Assembly: GCA_013399115.1 (NCBI GenBank)
Contig: VXAA01000920.1
Span: forward strand, 676,948 to 740,947
Direction: 5' to 3'
From: Anseranas semipalmata
Lineage: Eukaryota; Chordata; Aves; Anseriformes; Anseranatidae
DNA length: 64,000 nt
A program made the position numbers and the translations under genes. Under the pieces are notes generated by a model, which saw only the letters and a list, made by a program, of their open reading frames with translations, did not search any database and was not told the origin of the DNA. Shown here piece by piece: positions 53,096 to 64,000 of the stretch; within the stretch, counting starts at the first letter, position 1; the number at the start of each line of letters is the position of its first letter.

Positions 53096-53113
53096 GGGGG
53101 GGGGGGGGGGGGG
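53096..53113. repeat. 18-G homopolymer
   Basis: Eighteen uninterrupted G preceded by gggc on the plus strand; a C-run in the EEA1 transcript, about 0.7 kb past the candidate zinc-finger exon. Confidence 0.95.
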
Positions 53114-53808
53114 CAGAATCAGATAGCTGAAGGCTGTTATTTTACATTCTACACTCCACAAATGGAAGAATATAGAAATGCACTACTACTTACAGTCTAT
53201 TAACTGAAACAGCCTTTACATTTTGTTGGGGATATAAAACAATTCCAATAAAATGTTGTGGTTTTGTTGTTGTTGTTGCACCTATAAGGCTCTAAAAATG
53301 TTCAGGAAGACAAGCTTCCAAATTATTTTTTAAATTCCTATCTTCAGTTCCATCCTTTAAGCAATGTATCTGTCTCCCTCTAGAAATCTGCTTTAAAATG
53401 TTAGCAAATAAAAGCTTAAAAGATTTATTTTCACATAGGATTTACCAGATCTGATATTGTATTTATCACGGAAACTGACTCTGAAGTGAAATATATCAAA
53501 TAATGTAAGCCTCATTTACAAAAAAGCCGGGTAAAAGCTGTTCAAAAGGAATACATCAGTGAATACAAGTCTCCCAATACTGCAAATGTTTCATGCGAGA
53601 CAAAACTGCAAACCAGAGAGCTAAACATAAATGAATCCTTCTGCTGAATGCATATTTTTGAATCCTGCGAAGAGATCAACTATTTTTCAGCAAGGAATCA
53701 AAAAAACCACACTTAACAAAAGCTGACATCCAAGCTATGAGAAAAGATGTATGTTCATTTAAAACAGTCCATTACCAAAGCTATTGAAACAAAATAAACA
53801 AGACCCAC

Positions 53809-53931
53809 AGTAACAGCTGGAAGGTCACGAAGCTCCTGTCTTCCTTCTGTCCCAATGTGTTCATTCTGGTAATGTTCAGACAGATCAGTAGGAGTTACAC
53901 ACACTTTCATACATAGTGGACAGATGAAGCC
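53809..53931 (-). CDS. Candidate extra EEA1-type C2H2 zinc-finger exon (unconfirmed)
   Basis: Lies in EEA1 intron 2, same strand. After an acceptor (ATACATTTCACAG) the frame opens GFICPLCMK, identical over nine residues to the start of exon 3, and continues VCVTPTDLSEHYQNEH. The ligands are Cys4, Cys7, His20 and His25 of the exon: C-x2-C-x12-H-x4-H, exactly the spacing of exon 3. Residues equivalent to Phe41, Ile42, Pro44, Met47 and Tyr60, which I recall as lying at the Rab5 interface in human EEA1, are all present. The frame stays open for 57 codons. The donor is uncertain: phase-0 GTs follow 53815, 53809 and 53776, none of them strong; the end given is one of these. No GT downstream of His25 gives the phase needed to join exon 4, so in-frame use would require joining to exon 3. 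It could be a functional cassette exon or a dying duplicate. Known human EEA1 has only one such finger. Confidence 0.6.
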
Positions 53932-56852
53932 CTGTGAAATGTATATTGGTCTTTAAGAAACTAATAAAGACACAAAAAGATTTGGAATCAAATGATGTTC
54001 AAATTCTTATGCTGAAAGTTCTTACAATCACTAAAAGCAAAGTCTGCAGCTATTTCCTTTTGGAAGGCTAATTTTTGCAAACTACATATCAATACCATGG
54101 AGAAAACAAGGAGGAACAGTTATTAAGAACATGAAAATAAATCCATAACACACTTTAAAAGCCAGCAGCATGCTGTATACTATTAAGTGTTTTCCAGACA
54201 CCCTTGGGACCCCCTTCACATGACAGAGGAACATGCTGCATAACAAATCATGAATGGACCGTTATAAGGCATCAAATCAGATCCATCATGCAGCTTCCCA
54301 TAGGCGTGGGACTCAGATGCGTGACAGAAAGAGACCAGGATGGTACACTGAGATCGCAGAAATGTCTCTGTCAATTAATAAGCAAATTTACAGTAGAATG
54401 AGAGGCATAGGCGCTAGTGCAACTGCACGCCCAGCTGGCATTCTCACTTCGGGGAAAAGAAGCATCTTTCTTGGTAGAACTAAAAACAAAAAAGCGGGGT
54501 GGGGGCATTTAGCATACTCAACCAGGAATTTACCAAAGCCAGAAGTTAAATGAGTTTCTGAAGAACCCTCAAGAAACAAAGTTAACCACCTGGAAAAAGC
54601 AGGCTGTAGCACAACGTGCTCTGGGTCTCTGTCCACACTGCCGGCTGCAGGATGGCTGCACCTCCTCGGCACTGCAACTCCCAGACAGGTGCACGTCCAA
54701 AAAGGAGGTCTGTGACAGATCTGTCTAACCACTGCAGCCATCGTGTACTAACAAAAGTGTAAACCACAGGTGGACTCCCAGCAAATGTGGAATATTTAGC
54801 AACCCTATACTGCAGATGGAGTTGCACTGGGACTTAAGATACAAAGGTAGAAGAGGCTCAAACTTTTCCTTCTTTGACTGCACAGTGAATAAAAGATGTA
54901 TTCAGGGTTGATTACAGGTCCATGTGCGATCTGTAGTGCTGGCATGCCACAGAAGGGACTAAAAGAGGCCTTCCTGTCTTGTTGAGCAATGAACAGTTTA
55001 AATTTAACCAGCCTTCCCCACTCCTTTTGTTTCGTAGCACGATTCTCAAAAATCAGGATTGATTTCAACCAGGTTTGAAGGGGGTAGGAAACATGAGAAT
55101 CTACCCAGATTTAATGATTATTCTCCATTTGAATCTTACAGCAATACAAATTAGAAAATCTAGCTAAGAAATTGGAATGAAAACAAGTCAACTGGATTCC
55201 TGATTTTATATAATAATGGAGAACCAGGTGGGATCATAACTATATATGAAGGACAGCAAACATTCTGCAAAGCCTGGCTAAGGTGCTTTTGGAGAGAAAA
55301 TTATCAGAAAAAGAACATCTTAGGCCAGCTGCACAGGAAAAGGAAGGCCGAGAGAAAGGCTCGAGTTGCATGCCACAATGCATAAATCTCAGAAGAATAA
55401 GAAACCATCACCAGCTTCAGAACTCAGTTTCAAACAGATTTTGAAATTTTATGCTAAAGAGAACACCCTACTTGTAACTAATGCAGCAGATAGTGGAATT
55501 ATTGACAACTAAAAGCTACTTTTTAATATATTATACAGTACGAAACAAAAGTGACACGGCAGCCTTTGGCCTGACTTGAGTTTCAACTCAGTAGTAGGAA
55601 GAACGAATGGTGCAGTAGTGCAGGCACACCAACACTTTGAAAGTACGTCCCACGTCAAGAAGATAACACTGCATTAGTACTGAGGTACCTTGTGACACCC
55701 GCCAGCTGTACAGTCAGTGATACTACAGTCATGTTAACAGAATTGTACAATGTTAGCCAAACTTTGTAAAAAGCAATTATCTCATTGCATATTTTTACAC
55801 CATAATTAACTACAAAAGTAATGAGATTTTAGTCTGCAACTTAAGTATATTTATTTGCTTCAGGGACGGTGTAAATATGCATACAAAACAGATTTGGACT
55901 CACAAATGCATGACATGTATAACATGCAGCATAAAATTAAGGAACGTCTGATTATACTGACTGTAATATCACTTCATGAACTAAGAAATAAGCAGATGCA
56001 CAGATGGAAGGCAATTAGGATTTTAAACAGCACAGTGGAAAGTTCTCTTATCACTTATCACAACAGACATAGGAATATTTGAATCATCATATACTTCATT
56101 CAGTGTAAGAAAGGGCACTTTGGTCCCTTTAATGCTGTAATAGGAGTAATTAACCTTGCACTGCATTTGTATGCTAAGCTTGAAGCACATTTGCAAGCTA
56201 GGTAATCAGGCTACGTTAGCACAAAATAGCTTCAACAGCCAGTGAAGTCAGCTTGCATTTTTAAAAGTTAATATTTGACAACACTGTAAATCTAAAGACA
56301 TCGTAATATTTGATTGAAGCAAGAATAACAAGTTATTCTGCTGGCTAAGCATGGCATACAGCACATTAAAAAAAATGGATAGGACTTGCAAGTGGTAGCT
56401 TTATGAACCAAAGAAAACCCAACAAACTTGATATTTTACATGCAGAAGGAGGTTTCCAGTATACATTATAGCTAGCACAAGCAAGGTGAATAGGAAGTAC
56501 AAGTGTGATAAAATGTTGAGCCTTGTTTTTCCAAACTCATAAAACATTTATAAATGAGGAATGTTAAGCTTATGCCTCATTGCTTTTAATTTTAATAATT
56601 CATCTCTATGACTACAGGAAGGATTGCTTGTGACCATTTAGATAAACTTAATCAAAAGTCACATATTTATATCATCTATCCTCACTTTTTTATTTAAATA
56701 AAAACCTATTCTTAGACAATGACACTTTCTAGTGTTTACTTTGTACAGCTGTTACTTAGGTATGGCATCAAAATGAATGCCAACAGCTTCATGGATCAGA
56801 GAAGCAGGGCACAAGGTTTACAACTCCAGTTGCACGTCTCAGCGCACAGTAC

Positions 56853-56945
56853 CTCGGAGGAGCCTTCATTGTTCACATCCACGGCATTTCCTGGTGCGGC
56901 AGATGAATCAGAATCAGAGCTCTGAGACCCAACTCTGCCCGGAGT
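56853..56945 (-). CDS. EEA1: EEA1 exon 2 (N-terminal acidic/serine-rich linker)
   Basis: 93 bp, 31 codons, phase 0 at both ends. Acceptor TTTCTCTTCCAG before ACT; donor GAG then gtactg. It reads TPGRVGSQ, then a Ser/Asp-rich stretch (SSDSDSSAAPGN) and VDVNNEGSSE. This matches residues 9-39 of human EEA1, just before the zinc finger. The middle is diverged from human while both ends are conserved, as expected for a flexible linker. No start codon lies in this exon, so translation must begin in an upstream exon. Confidence 0.93.
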
Positions 56946-58574
56946 CTGGAAGAGAAAGGGGAGGGGAAGATGAAAGTCTACAGACTGTATTTAATAAAGC
57001 ATGGTATGCAACCTGTGCAAAGGCCTCTCTTCTATTTGCTAAAACACGGAAGTATTTTCCCTCCACAAAAGTAATGAAATGAACAAGCTGACAAACCAAT
57101 TACATAATTTTCAGTGCAACACTTCAACAAAAGCTTTTATCAAAGAACTTCAATATAGCAAACAACAAGCAGACACCAAATGCAAAGGCTATGATTTTAA
57201 ATCACTTCGTCTTATGAATGCTCAACACAAAACAAAGAATTAAGCAAAAGTCTGTCCTTATATCACTCGCTCTGATGTTAAATTAGGTCTATCTATCCAA
57301 TAGGAAAACACCAGAAATTACAATCTGAAAATTTTCAGAAGCAGTGAACTGGTACCATACTACTTTCCTGACAACTTATCTACAACCCGAAAGACAAAAA
57401 ATTAAAGAAAATTAAAGAGCAAGGACCCTGCTGATACAATAAGCAAGCAAGAAAGTACACTAGTACTGTAATTCAACGGAGAAAAAAAAATCAAGTGTCA
57501 AGCTTGTGGTTAAGTTAAACCATGTTATCAGTAAGACAACCTATAAAAATAAATTCCAATTAATATGCTGGAAATGAAAACAACAGTATTGATTTGAAAC
57601 CACAGATTTAGAGAAAATAAGCAGATAAATTTGAAATACTACTTGATTCAAAAACTGGCTAGATAGATTTAAATAAGGATTATAAGCAGTGATCCAACTG
57701 TTTTAAATAAATTTAACTTCTCTTACTCATCTCCAGGACTCCACTGCTTGACCAATGACAGAAGAGTTAGCATTCTCAAAGCAAACACTGGTAAATAAAT
57801 TATCTTAATACTGATATGCAATCCTAGTTTCTAAAAAGAATAAAAGTTCATTATCTAATTCCATGATGACAACTGAAAATGGGATGAAGTAATGCTACTT
57901 CAGTATTTCAGCTCATCTGGAAATACCTGTAATGTTATAAAGGAATTTCTCATTTAACACAAGGGGATTAAAGACATAGAATTTTAAATATATAGATTGA
58001 AATCCACAGACAGAGGGACAGAATTCAATAAATAGTTTAGTTTCTAAATCTTGGTGTCTCCAAAATTTTGCTTTAGAATTTTCTTTCTTGAATATATCCT
58101 TTCTTTTCAAACAAATCTGTCTGATTTATAACATACCTACACAACATGCAAGCTTTTCCATACTTTGACACTGAAGTACATTTTCCTGCTGTGTTTTTTA
58201 AAGAACGTTTTATTTCCAACTCATACAAAGACTACAGCGTTGTAGTCAAACAAAAAAATACGTAATAAAAGGTCAAGTTTACTGATTAAGGACTTCATTC
58301 CCAGTGAGATACAGTTAAATTTTAGAACAGCTCCACAGACTGACCAAAGTGAAGTGAGTAGGGGTGACAGAAGCAAGCTATCAGGAGCTGGTGACAGTAA
58401 GTATGAGAGCAACATCTCTCCTCATTCTGGTCTTTTCTGGGGTCATCAGTCAAGTGATCAACATAAGCTGATTTTCCTGCTCCCATATCTGTTTTAACTG
58501 TTACCTTTTTTTTTTTATGCTTCCAAAGAAAACAAGACCCCAGTATAGTTTCCTCCTAGGAGGAGCACACCAAG

Positions 58575-58950
58575 ATACCGCATCCAGGCTCGGGTCTCTC
58601 AGTCCAGAAAGGACATCGACAAACCGGAGCGAGCTCAGCAAAGGCCACCAGGGCAGCGGGGTGCTGGAGCAGCCGCCCTGTGAGGAGAGGCTGAGGGACT
58701 GGGGTTGGTTCAGCCTGGAGAGGACTCGACTTTGGGGGTCTGACGGCAGCCCCCCGCTGCCCGTGAGGAGGTCGTCAAAAAGATGAAGCCAGCCCACTGA
58801 CGGCAACACGCAGCGGGAGGACAAGAGACATCAGACAAATTGAAACGAGAGGCTCCCACTGGATGCAAGGAAAAGCTGTTTCACCGTGAGGACAGGCCTG
58901 AGCAGCCCGCTCTGACCTCGCAGCCAAGCCTGCCCTCAGCAGGAGGTTGC
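58575..58950 (+). mobile_element. CR1 LINE fragment, opposite orientation to EEA1
   Basis: Plus-strand sequence with CR1 ORF2 3'-half landmarks: agaaaggacatcgacaaacc, ccctgtgaggagaggctgag, ttcagcctggagagga. It runs opposite to EEA1, unlike the other four. Broken reading frame. Borders approximate; the 3' part past 58900 is more diverged. Confidence 0.85.
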
Positions 58951-61499
58951 ACAGCATTTGTGAATCCATTCTGCGTGCGAACAGAGCCCAAAAGAAGATG
59001 TATATACATATATGTCTACATAAAGGAATGTCAGTAAGTCAGGTGTCAAAGCTTTCTGCCACAAGGGAGCTGAAATTTCGAGATATAGGAAGCAGCTTCT
59101 TATTGATAGCAAATTTTCAAAAAGCTTTAAAAATCAGAGCATGATACAAAGGATTTCATATGGCAATTAGCTACAGAGGATCTTCTGTTCCCCAAAAAGC
59201 TGAGCAATTGAACCCCTACCTGTCCCAATAGCTACATCCACAGGTAGAAATGGGATGCTTTAAAATGGAGGACGTGTCAGCATTAACAGCTATGCACTTC
59301 TTCAATGATCCTCTACAACAAATGGAAGCCTTTGGCCCCACTCTCCCACTCAGTTCCAAGAACTGAAGAATGCACCTTCACGTATCTAGCCTCGGACAGC
59401 AGAAGAGAGAAACCGAACGGAGGTTGACAATAACCCGGACAATGACAATAACTGACGGCCTGATAGTCCGCTGGGACGGGCAGGATACATCTCCACGTCG
59501 GCAACACCTGACAGCACGCTTTCAGTGTAGTGAATGAACCATTTCTTCCCAAAACCAAGAACCTCCCATGACAACTAAGACAGAAGAACATTTTCTCCAC
59601 TTTATATCGTAGCTTCTTATACAACACTACAGTGCGTTGTTAATCAGCTATCGCATGACAGAACTGTATTTCGCAATGAGATTTGCATATTAAGTTCTGC
59701 TAGTTTTAGCACTACAAATTGGAGATTATTACAACCTTCAGGATGAAAGCTGTTATATTAAAGTACAGTGTTATTACTACATGGTTGATTAAAGTACTTG
59801 CTTTATGAAACATCTCAGACATGCTATAATCACACTCAAATGCACTGCATGGCATGTCTTATTACATGTAATATGAGAGACAGAAATTATTAAACAGTAC
59901 CTGGTAAAATCCTTTTAACTTAAAAAAACAATGTGCTCACTTTAAAACAGAAAGCATAATTGTAAGCTAGATTTAGAAAGCTTAGTACAAAAAGGTGGCA
60001 TTTTCTGTTGAGTGGCATGCACAAGGAAGAAGGGTGGGAAGGAGAAAGGTCATTAAGTACCTTTCCACATCAGGAGAAAGGCACCACAGCATCCATTTGA
60101 TAAGTAATATGAACTATCAAGAAAAAATTAATACAAATTTGGAAGGATGTTATGGAGACCGAGACCATAAATACAACTAACTCATCTTTTAAAGCTACAC
60201 TGTCATTTAAACATCCTTCACCAGACAAATAAAGAATGGGGGGGTTAAGACATTGGGACTTTCTTTTTTTCTTTTGTTGAGCATCCCATGATTAAGTATG
60301 TTCATACACATGTTTAAGCTAGGCTCCCACACCACTGCTATAACACATTCCAATAAAAAATAAATCATAACACATTGAACAACATACCAAATGGGGCACA
60401 GACTTCATGAACTAAGGAAAGACTCCGAATGATGCTCTTTGTTTTCAGTTACCTTTATTGTTCTTGACCGAATAAAGCTCTAGGCTATATGAGGGAGCAG
60501 AAGAATGATTTATGAATCACACAGGAAAAGTAATTTTTCACACAGGCTTCTGTATATGTATTTTAACATAACTAACATTTGACACCTAAAGCCATACACA
60601 GAGTTGAAAGACTGATGCAAAATTAGTCTCTCACCCAACGTATTTCTTTCCTAGTTGTCCAAGTTATATTTGTTTATTTTGCTGAGAAGCATACATTTCT
60701 ACTTATGGCACTATAGTTGTGGAAATAACATGCTAAACTTCATAATGTAGTTCTTTGTGTTTTCTCAAAACTGCAAGCTAATATAAGGAAACATCATTAG
60801 CAACAGAAAGCACAACAAGTGCAGCTTGTTTTCTGAAAAGGAATAGAAAATTATATAATGAATGAGTTGAGCTAATACATTAAAATGACAGAGTATAAAT
60901 ATGGATCTCTACCATCTCATTTTTGCATAGTCATTTATCTGTCTATAGCTACACTCCATTCATTTGTGATGCTCTTTCCAGCAGTTTTAAATTCAGAATA
61001 AATTAAACTTTGAAAAATATGTTAAGCCTCAAGAATGTCTTCACAAATATGGATTTCTAGAGTTCTTCCAGCACAGGTTTAAATACTACAGAAGGGTATT
61101 ACTGCCCAAACCTATTAAGGTCCCAAAGCAACAAGCAAGACACAAGAACAAAAAGATGAGACAGCCAAAGCCCTTGGTATTAAGCATTTTTCATCTCTCT
61201 GTTTTGCTCTTGTCCATCCTTTAAGGACGTTATAGCCCAAATTCAAAATATTTTTTCTCTTCAGAAGCTTCCTGAGAAAAGAACAAAACCAATGTTTTGT
61301 AGACAAGATCTTTCCAAGGCCTCAGTACAAGATTTTCAGCTCTCGAAACAGTGTAAATCTAATTAAGCACACCTGATAACACTGTCACGTCCAAGTAATT
61401 AACACGTGTGCTAGAAACAGAGCACGCGATGATACGGAGCAGCAGTATGGTTTACTTCTCTAGACGCGTAACAGCCACTTTGTGGCCGCGCTGAACACT

Positions 61500-61640
61500 C
61501 AGGACGAAAGCCTTCCTCCCTGCCTGCCTCCCTCCCTCCGCACCGCGTTCCACGGGGGCAGGCCCCACACCCCTGCTGCCCCGCTGCCAGGGCACGGCCG
61601 CGGGTCTGCGCCCATCCGCAAACGCGCTCTCCAGCCAGCC
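61500..61640. other. Small GC-rich patch with (CCTS)n
   Basis: Starts with a cctccctgcctgcctccctc simple repeat and continues as CpG-containing GC-rich sequence. No gene recognised. Confidence 0.5.
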
Positions 61641-63779
61641 CTGCAATTGTAAGCGTAAAAAAGAAAGTTATAGGTGTGGTACGAAATGCAACGCATCCCG
61701 GACACGTAAACACCTCCTTCCTGAGGATGGCAGAAGAGAAAAGGCAACTGTACTACCTGAGATACAGAAACGCCTGCAAAAGCCAGTTCTCCACCTAAGT
61801 GGAGAACCTAAGAACCTAAGCGTACCAAGCAGTGTTAGAAATGGGACAAGAGGGTCTTACCACCCAAACACGGCACAACAGCTAATAGGTGAAGATAGCC
61901 TGCTAAACACAAAGAATTAAGACAAAACTAAGGTAAACAGTAGTCGCGTTAGCCCAACAGAGACGTTCTTCACCAAATGAGAGAGAGATGGGTGGAAGGC
62001 TCAGAAGAAGCCCAAAGTAATTAGTTTTCCAGCAACTGAAAACAAATGCCTCCTCCCTGTAAAAATGCTCCCTCCTCCCCCAAGTTTTGGTATTTGGCAA
62101 ACTTAAGAAGTGGGCTCTGCTCTCTGCTTCAGCAGACCAAGGCACCAGTCACCGTCCCCCCAGTCCATGAGCAACTGAGAGGGGAAGCACTGGCCACAAA
62201 GGGCCTTCAGAGCTGAATGCAATCAGATAGCTCTCCAGGGAACACATCTAAGCAGGGCTGATAAAATCAAACTATCCGGACAGGAAAGCTGTCTCCCTCA
62301 GTCATCCCACACAGGTCTCTTTCGGGAAAGACTACCTGTTTTCTAGATCAGCATGATGAACAGTGCATGAAATTGAGGAGTGGCAAGAGCCTAAATGAAT
62401 GATATTTTTTTTTTTNAATATATAGAACAGATGGATCTTTGAGATGGTAAGTTGAAAACACGTAAAATTTAGGAACAGCTTGCAGGAAAAGGACATAAAA
62501 GGAGGTCCTGGTTCAAGACGGCATTGAGATACTAACTTCAAAAACTAACTGAGCGATGTTCAGTAGCAACAAGTACATAAAGTAATTTCTATTTTAAAAA
62601 TATGCCAAAGTTACTGAGTGTACAAAAATTACAGCTGTGGAGGAAATAAAAAGGTGATCAGGGAACAGGAAGAGCACAAAAAGAATTATCTGATGTTTCA
62701 AAACTTCAGGAACCAGAACGTCAAGTAAGTGACTAAAACTACAAACAGCATCTTTGTACTTTTTGTCTTCCTCCTTTCCAGCTTGACAGCCAGCTCTGTG
62801 CCCTACAAAAAATGAAGTGTAACGGAGAAGTTTACCTGTTGCCCATGAGCAAACAATAAACCAAACGCATATATAAGAAACTATGTTTCAGTGACTGCAA
62901 GGTTTTGTTCTCTCCCTCCTATTTTTTTTTTTTAACCAGTTACATTAATGACGCACCAAGAGGTGGATCCCCTGGCTTTCAAATCACTGCTTCAGAGATG
63001 GAAAACATTTTAATACTTATTTTCTTTATGCACAAATGTGACAGCAACCAAAGGCTCACTTTTAGCACCAAAGCATATCAGAAGTTATTTTCATTGTTTG
63101 CCAACTGCAGACTGTAGGTCCAAAAGGTATGTATGAGGTTATGCATCCAATCACTAGTTCTACTAAAAGGGCATTAGGCTTTTTTATGAGAGAGGGACTT
63201 TTTAAAAGCATAGTTATTTGCACCAACCAAAATACCTTTAAAAATGTTGCCATTTCCCTATTTATTTTGGGGCACCTTTGTTAGCAATTAGCTCTGCTGT
63301 AATCCTGTAATTTTGGGAACCACTGGGGAGCAGCTATTTGTTTAAAATTTTCAGGAAAGATGGCTGTTTCTAATACATGACAACTTTTGTACCGACTTTA
63401 GGTTTTTAGCTAAACTTAGACTTAGGGGCGAATTTCCCTTAGCGCTGTATCAAGCTGCTTTGCACATCATATAAGCTTTCCTCGAAGGCCTGTTGTTTCT
63501 CAGAACCAATAAACACCCGGTTAAATGCCAACAGCGTTTAATCAGATCGGTACTGAGGTTTCCCTGCTTGGTGCTATGTCTTCCCATCAAATTTCAGGAA
63601 GTTCTTCCTTGTAAATACTAAGTTCCAAATTCACCAAGATTAATCTTCACCTACTAGGATCTGCGACTGAAAAGAAAAACAATTTGAGACACGTGCTTTA
63701 TGCCAAGAAAGTCAGCAGTGCGCGTAGTGATGCACTTTCTTCCCCTGCGTAACAGAGCAATATACTCTCATCCTCGTGG

Positions 63780-64000
63780 CATCGCTTCCCCACACGGGGG
63801 ACGAGAAAAGCACGCCAGCGTTCCCCACAAAACGCTTCGGAACCCCTTCGCAGCCGCGCTGCGCTGCCGGAGCGCCTCGGAAGAAGCGTCGGGCAACCGC
63901 GGGGGCCAGCCCTTCCCCGCTGCCCCGAGCACGCGTGCGGGAAGCGGGGCGCTGGCTCCCCACGGCCGCTCGCGGGGCTCCCCGCGCCGGCCGCCAGCAA
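63780..64000. promoter_or_regulatory. Probable left edge of a CpG island (EEA1 5' end)
   Basis: The last 220 bp turn abruptly GC- and CpG-rich (for example ggaagaagcgtcgggcaacc, cgctcgcggggctccccgcg). Lying upstream of EEA1 exon 2 on the transcript's 5' side, it is most simply the edge of the promoter CpG island. Where transcription starts cannot be told, because the island continues past the window. Confidence 0.6.

Larger units (their letters stand above)
43367..56852. other. EEA1 intron 2 (13.5 kb)
   Basis: Largest complete intron here. It holds the candidate second zinc-finger exon (about 53.8-53.93 kb), a T-run with an N gap (44982-45074), a GC-rich islet (about 45080-45760), A-runs near 46808-46848 and 49740-49757, and an 18-G run (53096-53113). 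No CR1 element was recognised in it despite its size. Long stretches (43.4-44.9, 46.0-53.0, 54.0-56.8 kb) look like plain unique intron. Confidence 0.85.
1..56945 (-). other. EEA1: EEA1 gene, partial (exons 2-24 of the coding region)
   Basis: Early endosome antigen 1 is a cytosolic Rab5 effector. It binds Rab5-GTP through an N-terminal C2H2 zinc finger and PI3P through a C-terminal FYVE domain, and it tethers early endosomes before fusion through a long parallel dimeric coiled coil. Twenty-three exons on the minus strand were joined by hand. Each has AG/GT borders, phases match at every junction, and the product (about 1,137 residues) follows human EEA1 almost without gaps. Human-type landmarks include the zinc finger in exon 3, RQEVQDLQASLK in exon 4, NFNIKQMKDLFEQKAAQLAT in exon 7 and GPQEVAVYVQELQKL in exon 10. 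Exon 1 and the exons after 24, including FYVE, lie outside the window. Exon numbers assume a single upstream coding exon. Family identity is near certain; functions are taken from the known protein. Confidence 0.97.
56946..64000. other. EEA1 intron 1, partial, and/or 5' flank
   Basis: 7 kb upstream of exon 2. Contains one antisense CR1 (about 58575-58950), a small GC-rich patch (61500-61640) and the CpG-rich right edge. No segment encoding the expected first residues of EEA1 followed by a donor was found on the minus strand, so exon 1 is probably beyond 64000. No second gene recognised. Confidence 0.75.

Noticed and set aside
53776..53931. The extra finger as part of an unrelated zinc-finger gene (for example a rabenosyn-5 type retrocopy)
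   Set aside because: It starts identically to EEA1 exon 3 for nine residues, is on the EEA1 strand within EEA1, begins at the same phase behind an acceptor, and has no poly-A or flanking coding sequence expected of a retrocopy. An EEA1 exon duplication is simpler.
57897..57950. Short minus-strand ATG frame ending at a good donor, considered as EEA1 exon 1
   Set aside because: Its residues (MRNSFITLQ) do not match the conserved EEA1 start, and it has no CpG-rich surroundings.
58501..58824. Minus-strand 107-residue frame
   Set aside because: Shadow of the plus-strand CR1 fragment.

Overview
This window is nuclear DNA from a vertebrate, almost certainly a bird. It holds one large gene split by introns, with GT-AG junctions throughout. 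Its interspersed repeats are CR1 LINEs with the typical avian 3' end (ATTCTGTG-type repeats and a 'ggttggaagagacc' tail on the reverse complement). The species cannot be fixed from the sequence. There are two N gaps (7415-7467 and 45009-45067) and two single Ns (31770, 62416).

The gene is EEA1 (early endosome antigen 1), transcribed on the minus strand, so the 5' side is at the right. I could place 23 consecutive coding exons, which I call exons 2 to 24, from 56945 down to the left edge. All reading-frame phases agree. Together they encode about 1,137 residues, corresponding to roughly residues 9-1145 of the 1,411-residue human protein. The order is: acidic/serine-rich linker (exon 2), the Rab5-binding C2H2 zinc finger (exon 3), then a very long parallel coiled coil (exons 4-24). 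Exon 1 (the first eight or so residues) was not found and should lie beyond 64000, where the sequence becomes CpG-rich. The remaining coiled coil and the C-terminal FYVE domain lie beyond position 1.

The most interesting observation is in the 13.5-kb intron 2. At about 53.8-53.93 kb on the minus strand, behind a good acceptor and in the same phase as exon 3, is a second open exon-like segment. It encodes another EEA1-type C2H2 zinc finger with the same Cys/His spacing and the same Phe-Ile-Cys-Pro-x-Cys-Met-Lys and His-Tyr signatures. It has no in-frame donor that could join directly to exon 4, but it has phase-0 GTs that could join it to exon 3. If used, it would give EEA1 two zinc fingers in tandem. 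I know of no such second finger in the human protein.

The rest is intronic: five CR1 fragments (four in the same orientation as EEA1, one opposite), one of which ends only about 55 bp from an acceptor; simple repeats, including a period-8 polypurine array and an 18-G run; and a few GC-rich islets. No other protein gene, tRNA, rRNA, CRISPR array or bacterial-type feature was seen.
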